The notes below the pieces were generated by a model. That model was not told the DNA's origin, searched no databases, and saw only the letters and a list, made by a program, of their open reading frames with translations. Shown in pieces: positions 10,680 to 21,635 of a DNA stretch of 64,000 nucleotides (position 1 is the stretch's first letter; each line of letters opens with the position of its first letter). The translations under genes were made by a program, and so were the position numbers. This DNA comes from Sphagnum compactum (Eukaryota; Bryophyta; Sphagnopsida; Sphagnales), in the NCBI GenBank assembly GCA_965153455.1, contig OZ234493.1, positions 13,940,213 to 14,004,212 on the forward strand, read 5' to 3'.

Positions 10680-11330
10680 GATGTCAATCTACTATACTAA
10701 ATGCCATATTTGAAGGTCTCTTGCAAGTAACAAAATATACGCTTGATAACATACCAATGAGCTAGTCAAAGGTTGGCCATAAATTGGGTTGTGTTGTTGA
10801 CTACAAATGCCATGTCAAAGTGAATGTAAGTGGTCACGTGGATGAAATTACCAACTACACTAACATAAAGAATCAAAGCCATGTCTTGAACTTCAATGTC
10901 AAATGGGGGAAACATTTCAAAAGTCGGCTTCTTTCCAAATGGCATGGGTGTTAAACTTGGTTTACAATTTACCATCCCAAATTGTTAAAGCTTTTCCAAG
11001 ATGTATTTTTCTAGATTAATATGATTAGTTTTGTTTGGCCTATTTCAATGGACTTGAATGTCAAGATAGTAATGAAACTCCTCATTGTTGGTCATCTCAA
11101 AAGCTGAAATAATTCCATTTTTGCAGTGTTTAAAAATGGAATATTATTGGAAATTGAGATAGAGCCATCAACATAGAATCCCAAAATGATAAACATGTGA
11201 ATGAAATGTTTAATGTATACATTTGGGTAACTTTTAGTTTTTTAAATCCAACTTGCAATAAATATTCATTAAAACATCCATACCACATGCAAGGGGATTG
11301 TTTAAAACCAAATATGGTGCATAACAATGA
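10680..11330 (-). pseudogene. Copia reverse transcriptase / RNase H remnant
   Basis: The minus strand at 11327-11130 reads FGFKQSPCMWY and then LLQVGFKK, the Copia RT block normally written YGLKQSPRAWY...GF. At 10975-10766 it reads MVNCKPSLTPM and then YVSVVGNFIHVTTYIHFDMAFVV, matching the NCKP(S)TPM and Y.S.VG.L.Y.T.TRPD.AFAV blocks that follow RT. Stops and frameshifts separate the blocks. Confidence 0.85.
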
Positions 11331-12179
11331 ACAAACTTTTTTCTCAACTCTAAGTTGTTAAACTAGGGGGCTAGGTCATATAAAAAAATTCGACTAAAGC
11401 ATTGTAAAAATGCAATTTTTACATGCATTTGATGGATTTCAAAATTATAAATGGTTGCTAAGGAAATCAAAACTTGAAGAAAAATCATTTTGATGACATG
11501 AAAAAAAATCTTGTCATAATTGATGCCAAATTTCTAGGAAAAATCACAAGCAACAAATCGGGCGTTATATAAAGCAAGGGAACCATCTACATTATATTTG
11601 TTGTGTAAAATCCATTCATAGGATATTACATAGGGAATTGGGTGGCAAGTCAACAAGTTCCCAAGTGCTATTGTTAATGAAGGAATCATATTCTTGGTTA
11701 ATGGTTTTTCACCATCAAGGAGCCTCCAAACTTGAAAAAGCTTCTGAAACTAAAATAATATCATTAACTTGGGATGATATGGATGCACAAAATTATTTTG
11801 GAAGTGTCAAGCCTTATGGCCTTTAATGTATTGAACAAAAATGCATTAGGAGTTTAATGTATGATAAGGATATGTGGTTAGTACCTTTTTAGGTAAAGAA
11901 TTTGAATTTTATGGGTTTTAATTAGTGTATTTGGAGTCAAACTTTGAATAGGAGGAATAGGATCTACTTTTGGTTGTAAATGTGCATTTTGAATTATTGG
12001 TGGGACCATTTGTGGAGGTGGGGCTATAGTTAGAAATAGTGGTGGGGCCATTTATGGGTCATCCAAATATATAAATTCTTCTATGTGATTAGAAGAATTA
12101 ATTGGAGCATCAATGTGTGTGGGTTGTTAGTCAAGGAGAATTACTTCTTCGTCAAATATGACATTTCAATTCAAAATTG

Positions 12180-12428
12180 TTATGTGTGCATGTCAATCAT
12201 ATAATTAATAACCTTTAATGTTAGTTTGGTATCCATACCCAATGAATATGTATTAAAAAAATTTATCGTCCCATTTTTTTCAAATTTATTGAAAAACTTG
12301 AACATAACAAAGACATCCAAAAATATGCAAATGGGCCAATGTTGGGTTATGATGTTTTGAAACCTCATAAGGGACAATATTTTTAGGGTCAAATATGGCA
12401 ATCCATAATGATCATGGACATGAATCAT
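12180..12428 (-). pseudogene. Copia integrase C-terminal remnant
   Basis: The minus-strand frame contains FFNKFEKNGTINFFNTYSLG followed by a TLKVINYM tail. I read this as a worn form of the integrase-tail pattern (K.....KC.F.GYS...KGYRLYD) of Copia polyproteins. The match is weak alone but the position between gag and RT supports it. Confidence 0.5.
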
Positions 12429-12635
12429 TGATTGTTAATGGATAGATCATGAACACGAATGAATGATTAATTGGCTAATAATTAAATGATTGATTTTTTT
12501 CACTTATAATTAGGTTGGGTGATGCTACTTCATCAAGTACCTTTTGAAAATCCTTTTAAATATGGTAATTAAATGGCCTTCTTAAAGTTTGATGGTCATC
12601 AAATTTTTTTTGAATAGAAAATTGGGAAGAATGAT

Positions 12636-12920
12636 CTATGTGTTCATAAATTTGTTTGAATTTTGCCAATACCCCAATTGAAGTTTTCTAGGATCGAACC
12701 AAATGAAGTTAAACATCTCCATGATGTAGAAAATATATGACCATGTTTTATTATCACATAGAGACCATGCACGAAGTGTTGCATGATTTGTGTTTCTAGG
12801 ATTGGGATCTAACCCATCCGCCATGGAAAATAAATCATTCCTTTTTAGGAACATTTCAACTCTCATGTTCCATGTAAAATAATTTGTAATCTTGAACCTT
12901 TCAACAGAACATGCTCTCAC
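12636..12920 (-). pseudogene. Copia gag (UBN2-type) remnant
   Basis: The minus-strand frame reads FKITNYFTWNMRVEMFLKRN, then DLFSMADGLDPNP, a spacer, and AWSLCDNKTWSYI. This is the start of Copia gag, usually L.G.NY..W...M...L...DLW....G followed by W...D..A...I. The frame stays open for 94 codons but ends early. Confidence 0.8.
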
Positions 12921-13155
12921 CTCTTAATTAACAATAAAAAAATAACATTGTGATTATCAATCAATGGATTAATATTGTACTTGTGATTTTGTTGATAAAT
13001 TTATTTTAAATTATCCATGAATTTATTAAAGTTGATTCGACAATGGCATGTAATCAAAAAAATTCTACTTATAATTTTTCTTTTCTTATTGACTTCAATG
13101 TGGGTATCACTGGACATATTATTTTGAATATAAAACACAATTTAAAAAATGTCAT

Positions 13156-13168
13156 GGCTTTGATACCA
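13156..13168 (-). other. Copia primer-binding site (initiator tRNA-Met type)
   Basis: On the minus strand TGGTATCAAAGCC directly follows the LTR end TTTCAACA. It differs by one base from TGGTATCAGAGCC, the classic plant Copia site complementary to the 3' end of initiator tRNA-Met. Confidence 0.88.
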
Positions 13169-13344
13169 TGTTGAAATGCAAAGTCGAGAAAAAACAAACA
13201 AAAGGATAAAAAAAACTTAAACATTTATTGTTTCTTTGATGATGTTTTAATACAAGAAAGTCCTTTATGTAGGTTAAAGTGAACCATCACACCTCTTCAA
13301 ATGTGATTAATTAATCTCATTAGAAGTTAATACATTGTCTAATA
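13169..13344 (-). repeat. 5' LTR of the Copia element (176 bp)
   Basis: The end next to the PBS reads TGTTGA on the plus strand (TCAACA on the element strand), and the outer end reads TATTAGACAATG on the element strand. About 50 bp at 13295-13344 match the other LTR at 9936-10002. A length near 180 bp is normal for small plant Copia LTRs. Confidence 0.8.
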
Positions 13345-16126
13345 CCTATGACAAAATTTGGGCCAATATAGGAAAGGAAAAAATTGAGGCAAGAAATTAT
13401 AATTATAACAAATGCACATAACATTGTGAGAATCAAGTTCATGGCAATTGAATTACCTTGCAACTAGAGCTCCAAAACAATTAATATATAATTATGCTAC
13501 AATTGTCCCATAGAAATAGGGGAAATTAATGAATAAAATGTCACATTAAAGAATCATGGAATTGTATCGTAGTTACAAGTTAGTTGTAAGATGGAGATAT
13601 CTATACAAGAAAATGTACACACCATAAATATGGTTGCAAGCAACCATCTTTGATTATGTTGGCAAATTGCACTTTGGTAGCATGTGACAACTACATTACA
13701 ATTAGGGTAAATGTAACACCCAATTAATGATTCCTTTACAACTAGTGTACATTTTTCACACATATGATCATGCCACATGTATGCATTTTCACCGCCCATT
13801 ACATATAACACTTTCAATTTGTTTGTAACTAGTTGTCAACTATACTTCCCATTGATCCAACTAGTTGTGCCACTAGGTTATCACTACATAAGTATTACCT
13901 TTTCACTATTTTGTGATTATTGTTCAAAATTTTTATTACTAATTTTGCAATTGCAATTTGACAACATCATGTCACCATACAAAACTGTTAGACCGTATAA
14001 TTCATTGAAGATGAAAGTTTACTCTTGAAGTGAAATTAAAAGCAATTTCTATATTGTATTGCAAATTTAATTAGGGTGTACATGTGGATCTACTTTTATA
14101 TACCTATCTTATACCCCAAATATCTAATTATTTCATTGACAAAGGTCGATTTTTTCAAGCCAATCATGTGACTATGTCTATTATAAAAAAAATTCAAGAT
14201 GAATTATAAAAAATATATTTTTTCCTTCTAACAATTAACATTTAGTAAATATGTAAACCAAAGTAACAAAATTAGCCAAACCGACATGTGGACACATTAG
14301 TAAAATCAACCATGTGATTATTGTGAATAATTAATATGCAACTAGATTTCAACTTGGAATTTGAAATTTGAAAATATGAAATTTGGGCAAGATACTTTTA
14401 AGCAAGTGACACATGACAATAAATCAACAAATCTCCCCTTTTGAATCAACAACTCTCATGCATCTATGCCTATTGTTAAAAAACTTGATATGAACCAGAA
14501 AGGAGGTATTTTTCTTTAAACATTTTTGTGTCTTTTGGTCATGCAATTATCATATCATGTGCTACATAACTAAGATTTTTTTTTTTTTCTAGTTTAAAAG
14601 TGAAGCTGAAAGGTTGTTACAAGTTTATTTATTAATTTAAAAATTTGGAGGTTGAAAATTCTTATTCTTGTTCTTAGAGGTTGAAGGTTATTGTTTTCGT
14701 TATTATTTTTGTCCATTGAAAGTTCGTGATCTATGCATCATGAGATGTTTATTTGCATATATTAACGAAAAATGGTGTGAAAAAATCTTCCATTTTTTAA
14801 AGAAGTTGACTTGTAAAATGTAACTTATAGTGATGAGGGATTTATGAGGGGTGAATAAGTTTTTATGAGAATCATGTTGTGCCTTTTGTTTGTGTGTTTG
14901 AACATTTAGATTTTTGAAATGGAAGGTGGAGTTGAAATAAAACTAATTTGTTCAAACACACATGTCATTTTTGTGCAATTATGATGACATTTGTTATTTG
15001 TGTTATAAGGCAAAACTTTGATAATGTTTGAATCCATCAAAATTAAAGTTGTGCATACAAGGTAAGGTTTTAAAAAAAATGAAATGGTGGTTTTGTTTGA
15101 AAAATATTGTCTTGAGTAAAAGGGCATGCACATGTGATGTTGTATAATTTGGTTAGGTGAATAACTATTTCATTAAATGTGTTATTGTTTGTTGTGTAAT
15201 AATCCAAACCAATACATGCAAAAAGACAAATTTCAAAGCAACAAAGGTGAAGTAATAGACCAAATATGGTGAATTCTAACTTCAATACTCCAAGTACGTG
15301 ATGCATTTTATTTTGAAAACCACCATTTTATGTAAGTGTAACTTATTACGTTTTAGTTTGTATCATGTTATGTATGTTGCATTTTAGTGATTAATAATGT
15401 TTATGAATGACATTGTAGTTTAAATTAGTTCATTTAAATTGAAAGAATGGACATTTAGATATCGTTTGCATTACAATGTTATGTATACGTTATTGATCTC
15501 ATTTCACACGTGACATTGAATACCATATAATGGCAGATTTCAAGCAAACAATGTGAAATGAAGAAATTATAGTTCAAGCTCCATTTCAACTATATATATA
15601 TATATATAATGTTTAAATGACAATATTTGATTATGTGGTTCATCATCTTTGTGATGAACTTTTGTTATAACTGGTTTGGGCAATATATTTAAATTTATAA
15701 TCAAATTTCATTTCAATAAATAATTTTTAAAAAATGTTCTTATAATGCATTTTCCAACTTTGAAATTTGAATGCCAATGTACACAATTTTAGATATGTTT
15801 CATATTTGTAAATAGTGATGGAATGCAATTATGCATTATCCATCGAACTTTGGACAATGATAATGTGTGTGCAAGGTCTACACATTTGCATTGTAATATG
15901 TAATTTAGTTGTTCAATTTTCTTAAAATCAATTGCCATACAACTACATTAAAACCCATAACTAAACACGTAGTTGTAAAGGACATCAACAAATTTCATTT
16001 ATAAATGAATGAATGAAAAATCACATAAACATCAAGTTCATTGATGGATGAATGAAAAATAATGCAACATTAAGTTTGTCGATGAATGAATAAAAAGTCA
16101 CACAAACATTAACATTACACCAAAAT
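13345..16126. other. AT-rich spacer with scattered TTGCAAC motifs and a TA run
   Basis: No coding region is supported. Short TTGCAA/GTTGTAA motifs recur at 13560-13990, similar to motifs near CACTA-type termini elsewhere in the window. An uninterrupted TA run lies near 15592-15607. Confidence 0.45.
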
Positions 16127-16580
16127 GTGGTAAATATGACTTGATTTTTTGGATTAACATTACACTAAAATGTGTCCTAGTTCACTCTAGCTTTCATTAG
16201 ATTTTGAATGAATTTGGACATTTTTACCATGGTGAAAGTGGTCAACCCCCTAATGAATAGGGACCAGTTGTTACGGACAATGAATTGGTCCATTAATATC
16301 TAATGAAATAAGGTTATTTTCAAGTGAAATATTAATTTACCAAGCCATTTCACTTGTTAATTAATTAACTAAGTAGCATGGAAATCAATTAAATTTAAAT
16401 TATTTAATATTTAATAATACTGATAACTTCATGATTTTCAGCCTATGAATTATTGACACATGTCACTACCTAACATAGCTACATAGGCCATGTAATCAAC
16501 TTAAGTAGGCACCTATTTTAGGGAACAATATAGAAGAATATTTGGTCAACTTACCACTATTGACCACAAACACACCATTT

Positions 16581-16644
16581 GTGAGGTTTGATCCTTTGAC
16601 CTCTAGGATGGAAGTAAACACCCCTACCATCAAGCCATCACACT
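16581..16644 (-). other. tRNA-like Pol III box module
   Basis: The minus strand reads TGATGGCTTGATGGT (A box) and, after about 35 nt, GGATCAAACCT (B box), at tRNA spacing. No full cloverleaf folds by eye, so it is a tRNA relic or SINE head rather than a working tRNA. Confidence 0.5.
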
Positions 16645-16929
16645 TGTTATGATAATGTGTTACATTGCATTTTATTTATCAAATACTTCATTTTAAACAT
16701 TACAAAAACATAAACTTTAAAAATTCATATCTTATTGAGATTTTGTCCAAATAAAATGATAGAAGTTGTTTTTTTTTTTCAATAATGTAGGTAATTATAT
16801 ATATATTTTTTGAAAGTATAAAATCATTCGAACAAATTATTTTTTGAATATCACTATTCAATAACATTTCAATGACCATTTTTTTGAAAAAAAAAAAGTT
16901 TAATAGATGGATAAATTTTTTGTTAATAT

Positions 16930-17960
16930 AATAATACTACCTTTGTTAAGTTACTTTTAGTTATTTTAGGGCTACTTTTCATTGTTTTAAGTTATTTCAC
17001 CTTACATTATTTATGGTTATTTATGGTTATTCTCAGTTATTTTAGCTATTTCACCTTAAGTTACTTTCGATTATTTTGAGTTATTTTTGACTATTTTATG
17101 TTACTTTTGATTCTTTTAGGTTATTTCACATTCGGCTATTTTTAACTATTATAATTTTTTTTTGCTATTTTATGTTTTTTCGGCTATTATAGGCTATTTC
17201 ATTCTAGGTTATTTGTGGTTATTATAAATTATTTTTGACTATTCTAAGCTCTTTCATTTTTAATTATTTTTGACTATGTGAAATTATTATTAATTATTTT
17301 TGGCTATTGAAGGTTATTTCATGTTATGTTATTATTGACTATTTTAGGTTATATTACCATAAGTTATTTATGGTTATCCTATTTGTGGCTACTGGTTGCT
17401 CTTCTATTGGTGGCTATTAATGGTTATTTTATTAATGGCTATTGGTGGGTATTAATGGTTATTTTATTGGTGGATATTAGTGGGTATTACTTTAATGATT
17501 GTCACTGGTAATTCTATTAATGGTTATTATTAATTATTCTATTGGTGGCTATTGGTGGATATTCTATTGGTAAATATTGGTGGTTATTATAGGTTAAATT
17601 ATCATACGCTATTGGTGGTTTTTAGTGGTTATTATCGGTGGCTATTTCATTAATGGTTATTAGTGCCTATTGGTGGCTAAATTACCATAGGCTATTGGTG
17701 GCTATTGGTGATTATCCCATTAATGGTTATTGTTGGATATTCTATTGTAGGCCATTGGTGGTTATCTTATTAGTGGCTATTGGTGGCTATTAATGGTTGT
17801 TTTATTAATGGTTATTCTATTGTGAGTATTGGTGGCTATTATATTATAAATTATTGTTGGATATTTTAAGTTATATTATCATAGGCTATTGGTAGTTATT
17901 TTATTGTAGGTTATTCTAAATTATTTTTCATAGGCTATTATTGGCTATTTTAGGTTATTT
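16930..17960. repeat. Degenerate GGTTATT/GGCTATT tandem array, ~1 kb
   Basis: The plus strand is built almost wholly of short units such as GGTTATT, GGCTATT and TTAGGTTATTTCA. It passes from a T-rich form (to about 17380) into a G-richer form, GGCTATTGGTGGTTATT (17380-17900). Units vary in spacing, so no single period holds throughout. The strand has extreme composition asymmetry (almost no C). Confidence 0.9.
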
Positions 17961-18460
17961 TACTTAGTTCATTATATTATATTTTAGATTATTTTAAATT
18001 GTTATACTTAAGATCAAATAACTTATAATAACACAAAGTATAATGACTTTGAATAATTTAAAATATAATTTGAAATAACATATATTAGCTTAAAATAAAA
18101 TAACCTAAAGTTAGTTGAATAATTTAATTTAAAAACCTATAATAAATTAGCTATGATACCTTAAGGTATAATAACGTATAATAATTTAAGGTATAATAAT
18201 TTATAATAGCCCATAATAACTTATAATAACTTAAGGTATAAGTTAGAAAAACTAAGGTAACCTAAAATAATATAAAGTATATCATAAAGTAGCATAGGGT
18301 ATTTAAAACAACAACATAAAAATAAACCTATTTACCATAATAAATTATAATAGTGAATTATGTCAACTTGTAATGAAACACGATCTTTGCATAGTGATAT
18401 TATAGTGAAATAACTTTAATTAAGGTGAAAACACTAAAGTGAAGTGAATTTATTTCACTT
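17960..18460. repeat. Inverted counterpart of the array (fold-back structure)
   Basis: From about 18010 the plus strand switches to AATAACCTAAA and TTATAATAAC, the reverse complement of the left array. Around a centre near 18022, ATTATATTTTAGATTATT (about 17974-17991) pairs with AATAATTTAAAATATAAT (about 18053-18070). The right arm is about 450 bp against about 1 kb on the left, so the left arm seems to have expanded. Confidence 0.75.
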
Positions 18461-18639
18461 TTAATGTCCCATATTGATTTAGGCTAATGAATTACACCCC
18501 ATTTTTGTGTTAGTGTGGGGAAGAAAAAGACTTAGGACAAATTATTTTGAGGCATTAAGACATGTTGCTACTATGGGAGAAGGATTTGAAGAAACATTAT
18601 AAGGCCTTTGAAAAAACAATTCACCTCCTACACTTACAT

Positions 18640-21635
18640 TGTCATAATTAGTGATTTTAAGGAGGAAAAATAGGTGGAAAAAAAACTATAGACATAGGAA
18701 AAAAAGCTGAACAACTTGTGGAAGTTGAGCAACCGATGGATTTTTCGTTAGCACAAGTTGAAAGAAGATTCTTTGATGTAGAAGTTAATTTTCTTAACAT
18801 ACATGTTGTTATACCTACCAAGGCCTAGTCCAAATACATGATGAGGTGTAAAGGAAAGGAACATGTGGAGGAGGGCGGTTCACTTGCCAAAATGATTCGA
18901 AAGCGAACACTTGTTGAAGCAAAAGAAATTCAAAAAATGCTTCAATGGATCTGAATGGGATCTGAATGGGATCCAAAGAGCGACAATGGGTAGAGCGAAC
19001 TAGTTTGGGTGGCTTATTTGTTGTTCACTAAATAGTTCCATGACCAGACTTGTTGGAGGAGTTTTTGCACACCTAGGCATCCATAGAGGATGGACGCATT
19101 AGGGCAATTGTTTGTGGTGAGAAAATCACCATTGACCAAATGTTAATTGCTTAACAATTTGGTGTTAGTGCTAAAGGGGTAGTTGATGTATCAAACACAT
19201 TCGTTAAGGAGGCCCAAATTGCTCTCAGGAACATAGCTAAATCAAATGCGTTTGTGAACAAAAAATAATGGAATGCCATTTAGTTAAAGGAGGAATACCA
19301 CACTAGATTTGCAACAATTATACAAATCATTTACCAATGAGAAATGTTAGTTTATTTCAATAACCACATTGCCATTACTTTAAATTTCGCAAACAAAGGG
19401 AAGAAAATCAACTGGTGCTCCATTATGTTGACACAAATGTTAATATATTTGTTTGGTTATGTGTGTTTTATATGACTTTTTACGTACTATTATATAATGA
19501 CGAATTACCCAAAATAAGTCACATTCTCAAACTACGAGAGCAACTGATTTCACATCAAAATGTAGGCACAGAATTGAGCAATTACAGTGTTGAACAGGAT
19601 GTGCTTTTCCAAGAATGCTTTGACACCAGTATATCCTATCTGTACTCGAGTGTATCTGGAGCATCCAAGTGGTGTAACAAAATGATAAAAAGCTTAAATG
19701 TTAATCAATTGAAAAAAATGAATAAATCTTATGTATGTTTCTTGAGAGAAATTAGTGTCTCACAAATAATAATAAAAAAATGCATTCTCAACCATGAGTC
19801 CCTCTACTTATCATCACACTTTTCTAGTTTTACGTCAAAGCACCGCTCTCAACAAAATATATGTTTTACGCAGACATAGGTACATTCTAGTAAATATCCA
19901 AAACGGACCAAGAAAGAAGAGGAATACGAATGCGTGAATTGCTCATATTTGCTATTTGAATTTTTAGTGTTTTGAGTTCAAAACAAATCTTAATTTATAG
20001 AACTGACCCAATGGATTGAACACCAAAAACAGAGTGTAGTAGGGTTATTAGCACCTAACAAGAAGGCAACAACTTGTTACTTTAGAATAGTTATAAAAAT
20101 ATGTTTATAACATTAATTTCACTTGTTAAAGGAAGATACGCCCGTTGATTCTCCAAAACCACAACTGATTCAGGAGAGAAAAAAAAAGAAGGTTTTTGCA
20201 AAGCAATATGGAGATACCTTTCTTGAGGTTGTGACGAAGGAGTAATTCATTAGTGAATGTCGATTAGTGTGCTCAACTAACATATCGCCACAACCAGTTT
20301 GATAGTCACAATGGGTGAAGATACGAACAGAGCTGTCAACACCTAGGGATTGGTTGAGTCCAAAACCAACCAATTCACCACCAAAGAAAAAACCTCACAC
20401 CCATCAATGAATTATGATTATGGAGGGAGGTGATGAGGACATGGAAACCGATGTTATTACACAACAAGATGACAAATAAGTAAGGATGGAAAGTGACTAG
20501 TTCATGGAAGATCGAAGTGAACCTAACTTTGAACAAGTACCAAATCAAAAGCCTTTACATGTTCAAAAGACTTCTGCTCCTATAGAACATGCTAACAACA
20601 TGTTATCAATAAATACATAACCAATTAAACCAATTAAACCTAAACTTGTTGAACCAGTTTAGCCTAGACTTGTTTATATTTTTCTTAAGACGTCAACAGT
20701 TTATGTTCAACATGAAAGTCTGAAACAAGTTACACATTTTTTTGAGCAAGTAACCTTAATTGCCAGACTTGGCTTCAAATAGTAGATAGCTTAGTTGATT
20801 TGAAAACCAAATACAATATTGTTGATAACTTGTTAGAGGACATTAACAACTAGTTACAGGCGTATTGCCTAAAACTAGTTAGCCATAAATTAGACCTGTA
20901 GAACAAAGATAAGGACCTAGTTACTATGAAAACCCAACTATTTAAACTACAAACAAAAATTAAGCATCTGGCCACTAAAAATGTTGAAACTAAAAGGGCA
21001 ATAAAAAAGGCTGAAATTTTGTAGTTGGAGTACAATGAGCTAAACTAGGTTCATTTCAAAACTTATAATGACTTGAAGGCTTTACAAACTGATTTTGACC
21101 GGTTAACAAGGGACTACGGCAAGATGGAAGCCATTAGTGTACAACGGGAGAAGAATTTGAAGGCAAATTGGAAACACTTTGTCGAGCGCCAAGTAAAGTT
21201 TCTCAAACCACATATATGAATAACTAGTTGAAAGAGTTTGAGGAATTGTTTTTGGACAATGCCTTGCTTAAGGTACAAAACCAAACATTGGTTGATAAAA
21301 ACCCGAAGTGGAAGGAATGGTGGTAAATTGTATAGGAGATTAGGGAGGAACATATTCAAGACAGTTTGGAGATAACTCGTGCAAATGAAGAAGCTTACTT
21401 AAATGAATTGGTTGCATATCGATTACAGTTTGAAGGCTATACATATGATCAGCTTACTAACAAATTGGTTGAAGTACCTGTTATTGTTTTCTAAAAAATG
21501 TCACCTATGTAGGTAGCAAATGTAACTACGAATTTTTGGAATGAACTTGTTGTCAGTATTATTTAGGAACCCAAACTAATTAAAGGAGGAGTAGCCTTGA
21601 ACACATAATCCCTTAACCACATGATGTTGATCTAA
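18640..21635 (+). pseudogene. Decayed transposon-type coding region with TAA/TAG-only stops
   Basis: Readable protein-like stretches run on the plus strand in three successive frames. About 18690-19430 contains LAKMIRKRTLVEAKEIQK, QFGVSAKGVVDVSN and FVKEAQIALRNIAKSNAF. About 20400-20757 is acidic and proline-rich with KPIKPKLVEPV. 20761-21215 is coiled-coil-like (LVTMKTQLFKLQTKIKHLA). 21216-21635 has LEITRANEEAYLNELVAYRL. I do not recognise a named domain; the style resembles large plant transposon-associated ORFs. In these frames stops are TAG or TAA (for example 19074, 19152, 19266, 19281, 20851, 20899, 21022, 21046, 21225, 21324, 21333, 21492, 21510, 21564, 21606). I found no TGA apart from places where the frame itself changes and a duplicated GGATCTGAATG near 18950. 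Confidence 0.6.

Larger units (their letters stand above)
9921..13344 (-). mobile_element. Decayed Ty1/Copia LTR retrotransposon
   Basis: Read on the minus strand, a 176-bp 5' LTR (13344 to 13169) ends TCAACA and is followed by a primer-binding site complementary to initiator tRNA-Met. Gag-like, integrase-tail-like, reverse-transcriptase-like and RNase-H-like fragments follow in Copia order. A polypurine tract AAGGAGGAA (plus 10003-10011) then abuts the remnant 3' LTR (10002 to about 9921). Both LTRs begin TATTAGACAATG, probably altered from TGTTAGACAATG. Gag and the integrase tail are only about 200 bp apart, so protease and most of integrase are deleted. No frame is intact, so the element cannot encode its own proteins. 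Confidence 0.85.
16163..18515. mobile_element. Possible non-autonomous CACTA-type element containing a giant array
   Basis: The right edge (18511-18515, TTTGTGTTAGTG) read inward gives CACTAACACAAAAATGGGG and then TGTAATTCATTAG, a CACTA terminus closely resembling the short repeat that starts at 61453. On the left CACTAAAATGTGTCC (16163) is a weaker partner, and a related CATTACACCAAAATGTGG lies at 16126. The 3-bp flanks (TTA and TGG) do not match, so the left edge is uncertain. Inside are a tRNA-like module, a 1-kb tandem array and a large inverted repeat. No transposase is encoded. Confidence 0.4.

Noticed and set aside
16930-17960. GGTTATT array as a degenerate telomere tract
   Set aside because: The units lack the GGG of plant telomere repeats, vary in spacing and switch orientation at 18010.
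18640-21635. Use of TAA/TAG as glutamine codons (variant genetic code)
   Set aside because: The intact host genes encode glutamine with CAA/CAG throughout, carry no internal TAA or TAG, and two of them (maturase-like, UGE) end in TAG. The pattern is confined to a decayed element.
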